Assembly: GCA_964545875.1 (NCBI GenBank)
Contig: CAZJHH010000007.1
Location: forward strand, 83,955-147,954
Direction: 5' to 3'
Origin: DAIPKP01 sp964545875
GTDB taxonomy: Bacteria > Synergistota > Synergistia > Synergistales > Aminiphilaceae
DNA: 64,000 nucleotides
Part shown: in pieces, positions 8,234-15,794 of the stretch
How the letters are laid out: every line of letters begins with the position of its first letter
How positions within the stretch are numbered: position 1 is the first letter of the stretch
The notes under the pieces: generated by a model
Seen by the model: the letters and a program-made list of their open reading frames with translations, nothing else
Database searches by the model: none
Told to the model about the DNA's origin: nothing
Program-made: the position numbers and the translations under genes

Positions 8234-8797
8234 CTACAGGAGATGAAGCCGCAGAATATTGAGCCCCAGGAGGATGAGAACCACGCCTCCTGCGGTTTCC
8301 AGGTGGCGCCCTGCCAGGCATCCCATGTTACGCCCGAGAACCACTCCCAAAAAGGAGGCCAGGGCGGTGATGGCTCCCGCCGCGAGGGCCAGGGGAAGAA
8401 TGGGCTGATCCAGAAAGGCCATTCCCGCTCCCACCGCGAAGGCGTCGATGGCGGTGGCGAACCCTATACAAAGTAGAAGAAGCCACGAGAGAGCCTCCGG
8501 GCCCTTTCGGGCTTCTTTTCGTTCTCCCGCTTCCCGGATCATGTGTATGCCCACCAGAGCGAGGAGGCCGAAGGCGATCCAGTGATCCCAAGCCTCCAAA
8601 TGTCCGGCGAAGCGCATTCCCAGGAGCCATCCCAAAAGGGGCATGAGAAACTGAAAGAATCCGCAGATTCCCCCCAGGCGAAGCCCCAGAAAAAGGCGGT
8701 TTTCCCGGCTGCTCGCCCCGACGCCGCAGGAGGCGGCAAAGGCATCCATGGCGAGAGAGGATGCCACCAGTCCCGTATGTACGATGGAAGAAATCAT
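8234..8797 (-). CDS. mntP: Manganese efflux pump MntP
   Basis: A 187-residue, six-helix exporter with the two signature segments of MntP (DUF204): SLAMDAFAASCGVG near residue 15 and TAIDAFAVGAGMAFL in the second half. Both contain the intramembrane Asp needed for Mn2+ export in E. coli MntP. Length matches the family (about 188). The ATG at 8797 has AAAGGAG nine bases upstream; a longer open frame to 8962 overlaps the divergent msr gene and is not used. No yybP-ykoY manganese riboswitch was recognised in the leader. The divergent neighbour is a methionine sulfoxide reductase, so a joint role in oxidative and metal stress is possible. Confidence 0.94.
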   Translation of the reverse strand: MISSIVHTGLVASSLAMDAFAASCGVGASSRENRLFLGLRLGGICGFFQFLMPLLGWLLGMRFAGHLEAWDHWIAFGLLALVGIHMIREAGERKEARKGPEALSWLLLLCIGFATAIDAFAVGAGMAFLDQPILPLALAAGAITALASFLGVVLGRNMGCLAGRHLETAGGVVLILLGLNILRLHLL

Positions 8798-8960
8798 AAA
8801 AATGCTCCTTTGTTGGTGATTTTGCGAAAGATTGGCCTCTTGCGAGGAATTTTTCGAAGAGGTATGCTCGCATTCCCGGGTTCCCCCGGAAAGTGTAGGG
8901 GAGAAAGGGCTTGCTGTCGAGCCGTAAAAGGCGTTTCCGGTTCGAAGGAGGGCGAGAGGC

Positions 8961-9914
8961 ATGAGGTTGTTTCATAAAGAATGGAAAGCGGTTTTTTTGA
9001 TCTTTCTGGGAGGGGGACTTTTGTTCCTGCTCTTGGGGAGCTTTTCGAGAGAGGAGGAAGATGTCATGAGAACACATCTTACGCCGGAAGAGGAATACGT
9101 GATTCTGCGCAAGGGTACGGAATCTCCCTTCAGCGGGGAGTACTGGGATTTTTTCGAGGACGGCATCTATCGCTGCAAGCAATGCGGAGCGGATCTCTAC
9201 CGCTCGGAAGACAAGTTTTCCTCTTCCTGCGGATGGCCGAGCTTCGACGACGAAGTCCCCGGAGCCATCCGACGGGTGCCCGATCCCGATGGAAGGCGTA
9301 CGGAGATCGTCTGTGCCCGGTGTGGGGCTCATCTCGGGCATGTTTTCCAAGGAGAGGGTCTTACGGAAAAGAATCTGCGGCATTGCGTGAACTCCCTTTC
9401 CCTGGCCTTTCTTTCCAGGGAGGAGATGGAATCCCGGAGCCGGGCGGTTTTCGGAGGAGGCTGCTTCTGGGGAGTGGAATACCATTTTCGGAAAGTCCCG
9501 GGGGTGCTGGAGACCACCGTGGGATATGCGGGAGGACATGTGGATTCTCCCACCTATGAAATGGTTTGCAGCGGCACCACGGGACATGCGGAGGTGGTGG
9601 AGGTCGTCTACGATCCCTCCCGGGTCTCTTTTCGGGATCTCTGCGTACTTTTCTTCGAAATTCACGATCCATCCCAGGTGGATCGCCAGGGGCCGGATGT
9701 GGGAGCCCAGTATCGTTCGGTTATTTTCTACACCGAACCCTCCCAGGAGGAAATCGCCCGGGAGCTCGTGCAGGAGCTCGAACAAAAGAGCTGCGAGGTG
9801 GCTACGGAAATCGCCCCTCTGGAAACCTTCTGGAGAGCCGAGGAATACCACCAGGATTATTACGAAAAAACCGGAAAAGCCCCCTACTGTCACATCCGGA
9901 CATCCCGATTCTAG
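8961..9914 (+). CDS. msrBA: Membrane-anchored bifunctional methionine sulfoxide reductase MsrB-MsrA
   Basis: Repairs both sulfoxide epimers of oxidised methionine. The 317-residue fusion has an N-terminal transmembrane anchor (about residues 9-28). The MsrB domain follows (about 38-155) with structural zinc pairs CKQC and CARC and the catalytic Cys in RHCVNSLSL, then the MsrA domain (about 160-315) with the catalytic Cys in FGGGCFWG. The domain order B-A is opposite to neisserial PilB and many streptococcal fusions. The anchor implies action outside the cytoplasm, where reductant would have to come from a membrane thiol carrier. AAGGAGG lies upstream of the ATG at 8961. The gene is divergent from mntP and separate from the downstream transporter. 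Confidence 0.94.
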   Translation: MRLFHKEWKAVFLIFLGGGLLFLLLGSFSREEEDVMRTHLTPEEEYVILRKGTESPFSGEYWDFFEDGIYRCKQCGADLYRSEDKFSSSCGWPSFDDEVPGAIRRVPDPDGRRTEIVCARCGAHLGHVFQGEGLTEKNLRHCVNSLSLAFLSREEMESRSRAVFGGGCFWGVEYHFRKVPGVLETTVGYAGGHVDSPTYEMVCSGTTGHAEVVEVVYDPSRVSFRDLCVLFFEIHDPSQVDRQGPDVGAQYRSVIFYTEPSQEEIARELVQELEQKSCEVATEIAPLETFWRAEEYHQDYYEKTGKAPYCHIRTSRF

Positions 9915-9996
9915 AGGGCTCTTCGAATGCGGTTCGCTCCTCCATTTTACGAAACCATCATAAAGGCCCCGAACGCCTGAAGGAGAAATCTTCATC

Positions 9997-10866
9997 ATGC
10001 AGAACGCTTTCATGTACGTCGCCGCATCCCTCATCTGGGGATCCACCTGGCTTGCCATCACCTTTCAGCTCGGAGTGGTGGATCCCCTGGTTTCCGTGGC
10101 CTATCGTTTCGGCCTCTCCTCGCTTATCCTTTTTCTTTTCTGCGCTCTTTTCCGAAAGCCCCTGGGCTATTCCTTTCGGGATCATCTCTGGATGGGGCTT
10201 CAGGGATTTCTGCTCTTCGGAATCAATTACTGGCTCGTCTACGTTTCCGAGGTGTACATTCCCAGTGGCCTTGCGGCGGTTCTCATGTCGAGCATGCTTT
10301 TTATGAACATGTTCAACGGAGCTCTCTTTCTCAAGAAACCTCTGGAAAAAAACGTGGTTATCGGAGCGGCCATCGGAGTGGTGGGAATGATTCTTCTCTT
10401 CAGCCGGGAGGTGCTGGAATTTCGCGTGAATCCCTTGGGAATGTTCGGAATCCTTCTGGCCCTTCTGGCGGCCTATTCCGCATCTCTGGGAAACATCCTT
10501 TCCGCCCGCAATCAGGTCAGGGCTCTTCCCATCGTGCAGACCAACGCTTACGGTATGCTGTACGGAACCCTCTTTGCGGTAAGTATGGCCCTGATACTTC
10601 GAAAACCCTTTGCGGTGGAGCTGAGCTTTTCCTATTTAGGAGCCCTTTTCTATCTTGCGCTTTTCGGCTCCGTCATCGCTTTCGGCTGCTACCTTACCCT
10701 GGTGGGACGCATCGGGGTAACGAAAAGCGCCTATATTACCCTTATCTCTCCGGTGATCGCCCTTTTCCTCTCCACGCTCTTCGAGGGGTATACCTGGACC
10801 ATTCTGGGCATGGCCGGAGTGGTCTGCATTCTGGGGGGCAATCTGTTGATTCTTCGAAGAAGGTAG
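9997..10866 (+). CDS. EamA/DMT-superfamily transporter
   Basis: A 289-residue inner-membrane protein with ten predicted helices in two EamA repeats (roughly residues 3-140 and 150-288). It has the usual N-terminal LIWGSTWLAI segment and the second-repeat pattern ALFGSVIAFGCYLTL near residues 225-239. Members export amino acids, metabolites or drugs. The substrate is not predictable here. It starts 80 bp after msrBA on the same strand with GAAGGAG upstream of the ATG. A second EamA protein of different sequence lies at 25117. Confidence 0.9.
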   Translation: MQNAFMYVAASLIWGSTWLAITFQLGVVDPLVSVAYRFGLSSLILFLFCALFRKPLGYSFRDHLWMGLQGFLLFGINYWLVYVSEVYIPSGLAAVLMSSMLFMNMFNGALFLKKPLEKNVVIGAAIGVVGMILLFSREVLEFRVNPLGMFGILLALLAAYSASLGNILSARNQVRALPIVQTNAYGMLYGTLFAVSMALILRKPFAVELSFSYLGALFYLALFGSVIAFGCYLTLVGRIGVTKSAYITLISPVIALFLSTLFEGYTWTILGMAGVVCILGGNLLILRRR

Positions 10867-10947
10867 TTTTTCCCGGAGTGGAAAAACGGCAGCATTTCGG
10901 GAATGGCTATTGTTCAGATCTTCATGACGTGTCGTAAGGAGGAAACC

Positions 10948-11631
10948 ATGTCCGAAAAAGTATCCAACTGCGCCAAGTGTCCCTTTCCCTCGTCCGAAAG
11001 GATTTGCAGCTCCACCGGAGAAAAGGCTCCCGCCTTCTGCCCCACCAGAAATCTGGAAAAACTGGTTCCCCGGGCCCTGAAGGAGTATCACAAGCCGGAG
11101 ATCGAGGAGTTCGCTCGCCAGGCTTCTCTTCAGGAGGCTGCGGGATACGGCAACAAGGAAAAGGGATATGCCTGTCTCAGGCCCATCAAGCCCCGGATCG
11201 AGGAGATCATGGATTTCGCACGGCGCATGGGGTATACCCGGCTGGGGCTCGCCTTTTGCGGCGGACTGCACCGGGAGGCCTGCATGGTGGAAGAAATCTT
11301 TACCCTCCAGGGTTTCGAGGTGGTCTCGGTGATGTGCAAGGTGGGAAGCGTTCCCAAGGAGGAGCTGGGGCTCACCGAGGAGGATAAGCTTTCGGTGGGA
11401 AACTTCGAGGCCATGTGCAACCCCGTGCTTCAGGCCCTGGTGTTGAACGAGGAAAAGACGCACTTCAACGTGCTTTTGGGGCTCTGCGTGGGGCACGACT
11501 CCCTCTTTCTCAAATATGCTTCCGCTCCCTGCACGGTGCTTGCCGCCAAGGACCGTCTTCTGGCTCACAATCCCCTGGCGGCGGTGTATACTTCTCTTTC
11601 GTATTACCGGAGCCTCCGGCAGAAGGAGTGA
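10948..11631 (+). CDS. DUF1847 cysteine-rich protein
   Basis: A 227-residue cytoplasmic protein matching the DUF1847 pattern: an N-terminal cysteine cluster (NCAKCPFPSSERIC, then AFCPT), a central segment with YACLRP and GLAFCGGLHREACMVEEI, a VMCKVGSVPKEELG segment, and the C-terminal LGLCVGHDSLFLK. Many conserved cysteines suggest metal or Fe-S binding. No activity has been assigned to the family to my knowledge, and it is seen mostly in strict anaerobes. The start at 10948 follows AAGGAGGAAACC; an upstream in-frame ATG at 10903 has no ribosome site. A terminator follows 30 bp downstream. Confidence 0.88.
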   Translation: MSEKVSNCAKCPFPSSERICSSTGEKAPAFCPTRNLEKLVPRALKEYHKPEIEEFARQASLQEAAGYGNKEKGYACLRPIKPRIEEIMDFARRMGYTRLGLAFCGGLHREACMVEEIFTLQGFEVVSVMCKVGSVPKEELGLTEEDKLSVGNFEAMCNPVLQALVLNEEKTHFNVLLGLCVGHDSLFLKYASAPCTVLAAKDRLLAHNPLAAVYTSLSYYRSLRQKE

Positions 11632-11662
11632 CTTTTCCGGTAAAGGATCTCTTTTGAGGTTT

Positions 11663-11690
11663 CCCTCTCTTGCGGGGAGGGGGTTTTTTA
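11663..11690 (+). terminator. Rho-independent terminator after DUF1847 gene
   Basis: A 7-bp stem, CCCTCTC (11663-11669) with GGGAGGG (11675-11681), and a 5-nt loop are followed by GG and a run of six T (11684-11689). It lies about 30 bp after the stop. Confidence 0.85.
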
Positions 11691-11736
11691 CGCTTCATCC
11701 GTTCATGGCGTGAAGGGGTATGATGTCTTCTTTTCT

Positions 11737-11784
11737 GACATACGTAAAGGGGAGTCCTTTCAAGGGCTCCCCTTTACGTATGTC
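11737..11784. repeat. 48-bp near-perfect palindrome between convergent genes
   Basis: The 18-bp arm GACATACGTAAAGGGGAG (11737-11754) is matched perfectly by its complement at 11767-11784, and most of the 12-nt centre can also pair. It sits 24 bp beyond the stop of the minus-strand exported cysteine protein. Neither side has a T run, so it is not a standard intrinsic terminator, although its position suggests a 3' end or transcript-stability role. Confidence 0.8.
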
Positions 11785-11808
11785 ATCCGGCTGCAGCGAA
11801 AAGGTTTG

Positions 11809-12120
11809 TTATTCCGCTGGGGTTTCTTTTGGTTTGCAGACCGAGATGAGCATCTGCCGCAGGGTGTCCGTGTTCATGTAGGGATAGACGGTACCCTGGA
11901 ATTTCACCACGTATTGTGCGTCACAGGGGCCTCCCAGGCAGGAAGAGGGGGCGATGGATATTTCTTGCTCCAGGCCCAGACTGGTGATGACCTCTTGAGC
12001 CTGGGGAATGAAGGCTCTGCTGCAGGGGCGGCATATGTAAAGCTTTTCCGCCGCTTCTCCCGGAAAGGCCGCAAGAAGTGAAGCGAGAAGAAGCATGGCG
12101 AAGAGAGTGTTTTTTTTCAT
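11809..12120 (-). CDS. Exported cysteine protein, thioredoxin-like [2Fe-2S] ferredoxin-like
   Basis: A 103-residue protein with a clear signal peptide (MKKNTLFAMLLLASLLAAF, cleavage probably after GEAA near residue 24). The mature domain of about 80 residues reads LYICRPCSRAF ... SSCLGGPCDAQYVVKFQGTVYPYM ... TDTLRQMLISVC. The order strand, Cys pair, helix, then CLGxxC followed by a strand and a short C-terminal helix resembles thioredoxin-like [2Fe-2S] ferredoxins, where four Cys bind the cluster. Here the first pair is CxxC rather than widely spaced, and the protein is exported, so a redox disulfide or a metal site is equally possible. It is the last of three minus-strand genes with the Gly/Asn-rich protein and the membrane ferredoxin. 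GAAAGGAGG precedes the ATG. Confidence 0.72.
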   Translation of the reverse strand: MKKNTLFAMLLLASLLAAFPGEAAEKLYICRPCSRAFIPQAQEVITSLGLEQEISIAPSSCLGGPCDAQYVVKFQGTVYPYMNTDTLRQMLISVCKPKETPAE

Positions 12121-12150
12121 GACCTATCCCTCCTTTCCTGAAACGCTTCT

Positions 12151-12504
12151 TTAGGAATTTTCCGTTTTCCAGGGACAATCCGGATTGGTACAGTTTTCTC
12201 CGTCACATTCACCTGATCCGGGACCAGTTCCCTTGGGCCCCGTGCCGTCCTTGGCTCCGTTGCCGCTGCCTCCGTTATTGCCCTTGGGGCCGCTACCGTC
12301 TTGAGCTCCGTTGCCGCTGCCTTTGGGGCCACTGCCGTCTCCGGCTCCGTTGCCGCTGTTCCCGCCGTTGCCGTTACCTTTGCCGAGGAGCTCCAGCCTC
12401 TCTCCGTTGAGAGCCCCGTCCTTTTCCATGGCTATAAGAGGTGCCGTTACAAGAAGAGTTCCGAGAAATGCCGCGAGAATCGTAAGTCCCATAATGCGTT
12501 TCAT
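12151..12504 (-). CDS. Exported Gly/Asn-rich repeat protein with Cys tail
   Basis: A 117-residue protein with an N-terminal signal peptide (hydrophobic stretch about residues 5-25). It continues with a low-complexity domain built from three imperfect copies of G-N-G-A-x-D-G-[ST]-G-P-K-G (about residues 50-100), with Gly/Asn/Ser linkers, and a C-terminal cysteine segment, ECDGENCTNPDCPW. No catalytic motif is visible. The repeat would be extended and flexible, and the three Cys could bind metal or form disulfides. AAGGAGG precedes the ATG. It lies between the membrane ferredoxin gene (98 bp upstream) and the exported cysteine protein (30 bp downstream), all on one strand, so the three probably work together. 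Function unknown. Confidence 0.78.
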   Translation of the reverse strand: MKRIMGLTILAAFLGTLLVTAPLIAMEKDGALNGERLELLGKGNGNGGNSGNGAGDGSGPKGSGNGAQDGSGPKGNNGGSGNGAKDGTGPKGTGPGSGECDGENCTNPDCPWKTENS

Positions 12505-12602
12505 GGTAATCTGCCTCCTTAAGTGTGATGTTATGCATGATCCGTACAGGGTTTTCTGCCTCGTTCATCATGCCGTATATGGAGCAATCCAGAGAAGTTT
12601 TG

Positions 12603-13976
12603 CTATTCCTTGTTTTTCAAAAGCTCCCGCACTCCATCCCGGAAGGTGCTGACCTCCGCGCCCTGTTCCGCCGCGATATCTTTGAGAGGCCTTGTGGGAT
12701 CGCTCTCTTCGGGCCAGCCGGCGGCTTTGAAAAGTTCCGGAGCGGAAAGTCCGTAGAGAGTCGCCACTTCCGAGGCTGTCATGGAGCCCTTGATCTCCTC
12801 GGGGTTGGGTAGTTCCTCTCCCGGAGGTACGGGGCGGACAATTTCCTGAAGGCCCGGGCCATGTTCTTCGAAGTAGTGGAAGAGCATTTCCCGAAGCTCC
12901 TCGTCATGAACTCCGGGGATTTCCTTCACTGAGACATCCCGGGATGTAGTCGCAGGGAGATGGGTTATTTCGAGAACCTTTTCTTCCGCAAGTCCCACGG
13001 TGATGGCGATCTGTTGCAGGCTCATCCAGCCGTAGAGTTTGTCCGCGGGGTTCGTGGCGGCCACCCGGAGGCTTGAGGATGTGGAAGTCTGCCAGTAGCC
13101 GCTGAGTTTTGCGCCGCCGTAGATGCCGAAGAAGATCAGCACTCCCAGAACTCCCACCGCAAGAACGCTCAGTTTTCGGGATGGAGTGCCGAAGAAGAGA
13201 GCCTTTTCCTTGGGGCATGCTTCCACGCACTTGCCGCAGGCGATGCACTCCGCGTTGGTTTCCACGGTTTTCTGCTCGGGGTTCAGGCCCACCGGGCAGG
13301 CGGGTCCGCAGAGATGGCAGTGCACGCATTCGGTGTCGTTTCGGCGAACCTTCACGAGCCCCAGCTTCTGGAGCGGGGCCAGAAGAGCCCCCAGGGGGCA
13401 GAGGTAGCGGCACCAGAAGCGTTCGATCACCAGAGAGGCCCCGATAACCGTTACGAAGAGCACCACGTATCCCCAGGGTTTTTCCACGAACTCTCCCCAT
13501 CCTGCGGAAAGATGCATCCAGGAGACCCAGGGATCGTAATCCCGCCATACCAGGGTGCCCATCTTCCAGGTGAAACCGATGATAAGTACCAATATGACGT
13601 ACTTGAGGTAGCGCAGAGGCCGGTCCACTGCAGGGGGCAGCTCGCGCTTGCGGATCTTCAGAAGGCTTCCGAGTTTTGCGGAAGCTTCACCGACGGTTCC
13701 CAGAGGGCAGATCCAGCCGCAGAAAACTCTTCCCACCAAAAGCGTTATGGCGATAACGCCCGCGAAAAGAACCAGGGCGCTCGGAGCCACCCGCCGGAGC
13801 CATGCTCCGGACTGCAGGTATACGTAGAGGCTTTCGAGGCCTCCCAGGGGACAGAGAGCGTCCACCGCCGGAGCTCCCTCGGGGCCCCCTCCCAGTAGCT
13901 GATGCCGGTAGCCTACCCAGGAAATAAAGAGGAGAAAACCGATCTGTACCGCTCTTCGAATCCATTTTGACGCCAT
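12603..13976 (-). CDS. NapH-like membrane 4Fe-4S protein with extra C-terminal domains
   Basis: A 457-residue integral membrane ferredoxin of the NapH/CcoG superfamily. Four or five helices carry the characteristic loops FCGWICPLGTVGEA (about residue 90) and WCRYLCPLGALLAP (about 190). A cytoplasmic-type double cluster domain follows, CVHCHLCGPACP and CIACGKCVEACP (about 220-255), then one more helix. After this comes a soluble tail of about 165 residues, unusual for NapH, with two similar helical units beginning YGWMSLQQIAITVGL and GSMTASEVATLYGL, each followed by a Pro-rich linker. It probably moves electrons between quinol or cytoplasmic donors and an exported partner. The ATG at 13976 lies nine bases after AAGGAG; 13982 is an alternative. 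It heads the operon with the two exported proteins. Confidence 0.88.
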   Translation of the reverse strand: MASKWIRRAVQIGFLLFISWVGYRHQLLGGGPEGAPAVDALCPLGGLESLYVYLQSGAWLRRVAPSALVLFAGVIAITLLVGRVFCGWICPLGTVGEASAKLGSLLKIRKRELPPAVDRPLRYLKYVILVLIIGFTWKMGTLVWRDYDPWVSWMHLSAGWGEFVEKPWGYVVLFVTVIGASLVIERFWCRYLCPLGALLAPLQKLGLVKVRRNDTECVHCHLCGPACPVGLNPEQKTVETNAECIACGKCVEACPKEKALFFGTPSRKLSVLAVGVLGVLIFFGIYGGAKLSGYWQTSTSSSLRVAATNPADKLYGWMSLQQIAITVGLAEEKVLEITHLPATTSRDVSVKEIPGVHDEELREMLFHYFEEHGPGLQEIVRPVPPGEELPNPEEIKGSMTASEVATLYGLSAPELFKAAGWPEESDPTRPLKDIAAEQGAEVSTFRDGVRELLKNKE

Positions 13977-14006
13977 GCTCATCAACTCCTTTTCTCGTTG
14001 TGCTTC

Positions 14007-14022
14007 ATACCCCTTGTGGTAT
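14007..14022 (-). promoter_or_regulatory. Shared box, copy 1 (membrane ferredoxin side)
   Basis: On the minus strand it reads ATACCACAAGGGGTAT, about 30 bp upstream of the membrane-ferredoxin start. The core ACCACAAGGGGT is repeated exactly upstream of the divergent flavodoxin-ferredoxin gene. The ACC...GGT ends make it a small dyad. Confidence 0.55.
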
Positions 14023-14233
14023 TTCCATTCCAATATAACCGAGCCATGTAAAGGTGCCTTCAAAAATTTGTGAAGAAGAGTAAAGGAAGGGTTCGGAATG
14101 GCGGGGTATGTTCTCGAGGGGCGTCCGCAAATACTCCTGTCATGGTACGCCTTTGCGGAAAATCCCTCAAGAGGGAGGGCTCTTTTAGGCAACTAGGTGA
14201 CTTTTCTCTTGTGGACTTCTGCTGAAATAGGGT

Positions 14234-14252
14234 ATAACCACAAGGGGTGTAT
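14234..14252 (+). promoter_or_regulatory. Shared box, copy 2 (EFR1 side), with possible promoter
   Basis: On the plus strand it contains ACCACAAGGGGT (14237-14248) flanked by AT-rich sequence, about 50 bp upstream of the flavodoxin-ferredoxin start. A TTGTGG (14212-14217), 18-bp gap and TATAAC (an extended GGTATAAC) overlap it and could be the promoter. The same 12-mer occurs in the same orientation relative to the divergent operon. Confidence 0.55.
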
Positions 14253-14298
14253 ATCCGTACGTCCGGTCACGAGGGCCGGAAGAAAAGAGGTGAACGAG

Positions 14299-15087
14299 TT
14301 GAATTGGTATTATTTTTCCGGAACGGGCAACTCTCTCCATCTGGCGCGGCAGCTTGCCGCATCTCTGGAAGGTCGGGCATTTTCCATGGCGGAAGAACTC
14401 CGGAAGAATACGGTGTTCTGTGAAACGGAAATGCTCGGGCTTGCCTTTCCTCTCTACTACGGAGGGATTCCCGAAATGGTGGAGCGTTTTGCACGAACCG
14501 TGGATCTTTCGAGGGTTCGGTATGTGGTGGCGGTGGTCACCAAGGGAGGATCTCCGGGAGGACTTGCTCTGGAACAGCTTCGAAGAATTTTCAAAAGCCG
14601 GGGAAAGGAACTCAACGCGGGCTTTTACGTCCTTATGCCAGCCAACTACATCGCCCTTTATGACGCTCCTTCCGAAGAGCGTCAACAGAAACTTCTTCGA
14701 AGAGGAGAGGCCAAGGTGCAGGAGGTGGTGGTAGCTGCCCGGGCAAAACTCGATTATTGCGAAAAGGAAGCCCTCCTTCCGGGGCTTCTCTGGCGGATCA
14801 TCTACCGCTTCTGGCGTATACGGCGGTCTAAAAAAAGCAGACTCTTCCGGGTGGATTCCTCCCGCTGCGTCTCCTGCGGCGCCTGCGTGCGTCTCTGTCC
14901 AAGCGACATTATCAGCCTTCAGGAAGGGGAGCCCGTCTGGAAGGATGGGTGCCAGGAGTGCATGGCCTGTATTCAGGGATGTCCGCACCAGGCCATTCAG
15001 CGGGGAACGAAAACCGAATCCCGCCGGCGGTACCGGCATCCCCTGGTGACTCTGGAGGATCTCTTCGTGGACGGAAGGGATCGGTAG
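14299..15087 (+). CDS. EFR1-type flavodoxin-ferredoxin fusion
   Basis: About 262 residues. The N-terminal flavodoxin-like domain has the FMN phosphate loop FSGTGNS (residues 6-12) and FPLYYGGIPEMV around 55-66. The C-terminal part carries two [4Fe-4S] motifs, CVSCGACVRLCP and CQECMACIQGCP (about 195-232). This architecture, called EFR1-family ferrodoxin, is a cytoplasmic one- or two-electron carrier in strict anaerobes. GAGGTG lies six bases before a TTG codon at 14299, which is the chosen start; a GTG at 14290 in the same frame is the alternative. It is divergent from the membrane ferredoxin operon, shares a 12-bp box with it, and is followed 42 bp later by a cupin gene. Confidence 0.9.
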   Translation: MNWYYFSGTGNSLHLARQLAASLEGRAFSMAEELRKNTVFCETEMLGLAFPLYYGGIPEMVERFARTVDLSRVRYVVAVVTKGGSPGGLALEQLRRIFKSRGKELNAGFYVLMPANYIALYDAPSEERQQKLLRRGEAKVQEVVVAARAKLDYCEKEALLPGLLWRIIYRFWRIRRSKKSRLFRVDSSRCVSCGACVRLCPSDIISLQEGEPVWKDGCQECMACIQGCPHQAIQRGTKTESRRRYRHPLVTLEDLFVDGRDR

Positions 15088-15129
15088 TTTCCGAAAAAAT
15101 CCCGAAGAGTAAGGGAGAAGGAGGCCTTC

Positions 15130-15462
15130 ATGTCTTTTGTGGAGCATGCATCGGTGCCCATAAGGGCCCTTTACGGAAGAGAAGAGATGGAACAGCGCAT
15201 TCTCGCCTGGGGAGGATCTCTCATGCTTTCGGAGGTGAACTTTCCTGCGGGAGTGGTGTTGGATTCTCATGAGCATCCTCACGAGCAGATAACCTATGTC
15301 TGCAAGGGCACCATCCGCTTTACTCTCGGAGAGGAAGAACGGATTCTCCGGGAGGGAGACAGCGTCTATATATCTCCGGGTGTTCCTCATGCGGTGGAGG
15401 TGCTGGAGGATTTTCGGGGAATCGACGTCTTTGCTCCTCCCCGGAAGGATTTTCTGGAGTAA
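15130..15462 (+). CDS. Small cupin-domain protein
   Basis: A 110-residue single-domain cupin. Motif 1 supplies the metal ligands in LDSHEHPHEQITYVCKG (His, His, Gln/Glu) and motif 2 reads GDSVYISPGVPHAVE (His). Such one-domain cupins bind Fe, Mn or Ni and range from isomerases and dioxygenases to pure binding proteins. The ribosome site GAAGGAGG precedes the ATG. It is probably cotranscribed with the EFR1-type gene. The catalytic role cannot be assigned. Confidence 0.9.
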   Translation: MSFVEHASVPIRALYGREEMEQRILAWGGSLMLSEVNFPAGVVLDSHEHPHEQITYVCKGTIRFTLGEEERILREGDSVYISPGVPHAVEVLEDFRGIDVFAPPRKDFLE

Positions 15463-15629
15463 TTCGAGATTTTCAGAATCTCCGGGAGTTTTTGAGAAAA
15501 AAGCCGCTTTCTCCCTTGTCAGAAGAGTTTTTTTGTGGACAATGGATGACGGAAGAATGACGCATATCTTGAGGAGGTGAAGAGGAAAGGGCGTGCGACG
15601 CTTGGGAATCGCCGACCTTTCCGGAAGCG

Positions 15630-15794
15630 ATGAAAACAAAAACCATACTTCTTCTTGTGGCGGTGGGAGGCATGGCTTTGAGCCTCCTTACCTTTCAGTG
15701 GAACCTGGCCACCGTTCGAGGTGTAGGCACGGGTTTTATTCTGGGATATCTCGTAAGCCTGCTGGTAGGTATTTTCTCTCCCCGGCGTCGATAG
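15630..15794 (+). CDS. 54-residue membrane protein
   Basis: A short open frame encoding a basic N-terminus (MKTKT), a first hydrophobic helix (ILLLVAVGGMALSLLTF), a short polar turn (QWNLATVRG), a second helix (VGTGFILGYLVSLLVGIF) and a basic end (SPRRR). The pattern is that of a two-helix inner-membrane peptide and faintly recalls LapA-type proteins. The ribosome site is weak (GGAAG) and no start lies further upstream in frame. It is closely followed by a strong terminator, which supports a transcribed gene ending here. Function unknown. Confidence 0.6.
   Translation: MKTKTILLLVAVGGMALSLLTFQWNLATVRGVGTGFILGYLVSLLVGIFSPRRR

Noticed and set aside
8798..8960. Manganese (yybP-ykoY) riboswitch in front of mntP
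   Set aside because: Only a GGGGAG-like string is present and it is on the wrong strand; the paired elements of the riboswitch were not found.
12200..12400. CRISPR-like array from repeated 12- to 30-bp units
   Set aside because: The repeats are in frame, vary in spacing and encode the Gly/Asn repeat protein; there are no constant repeats with unique spacers.
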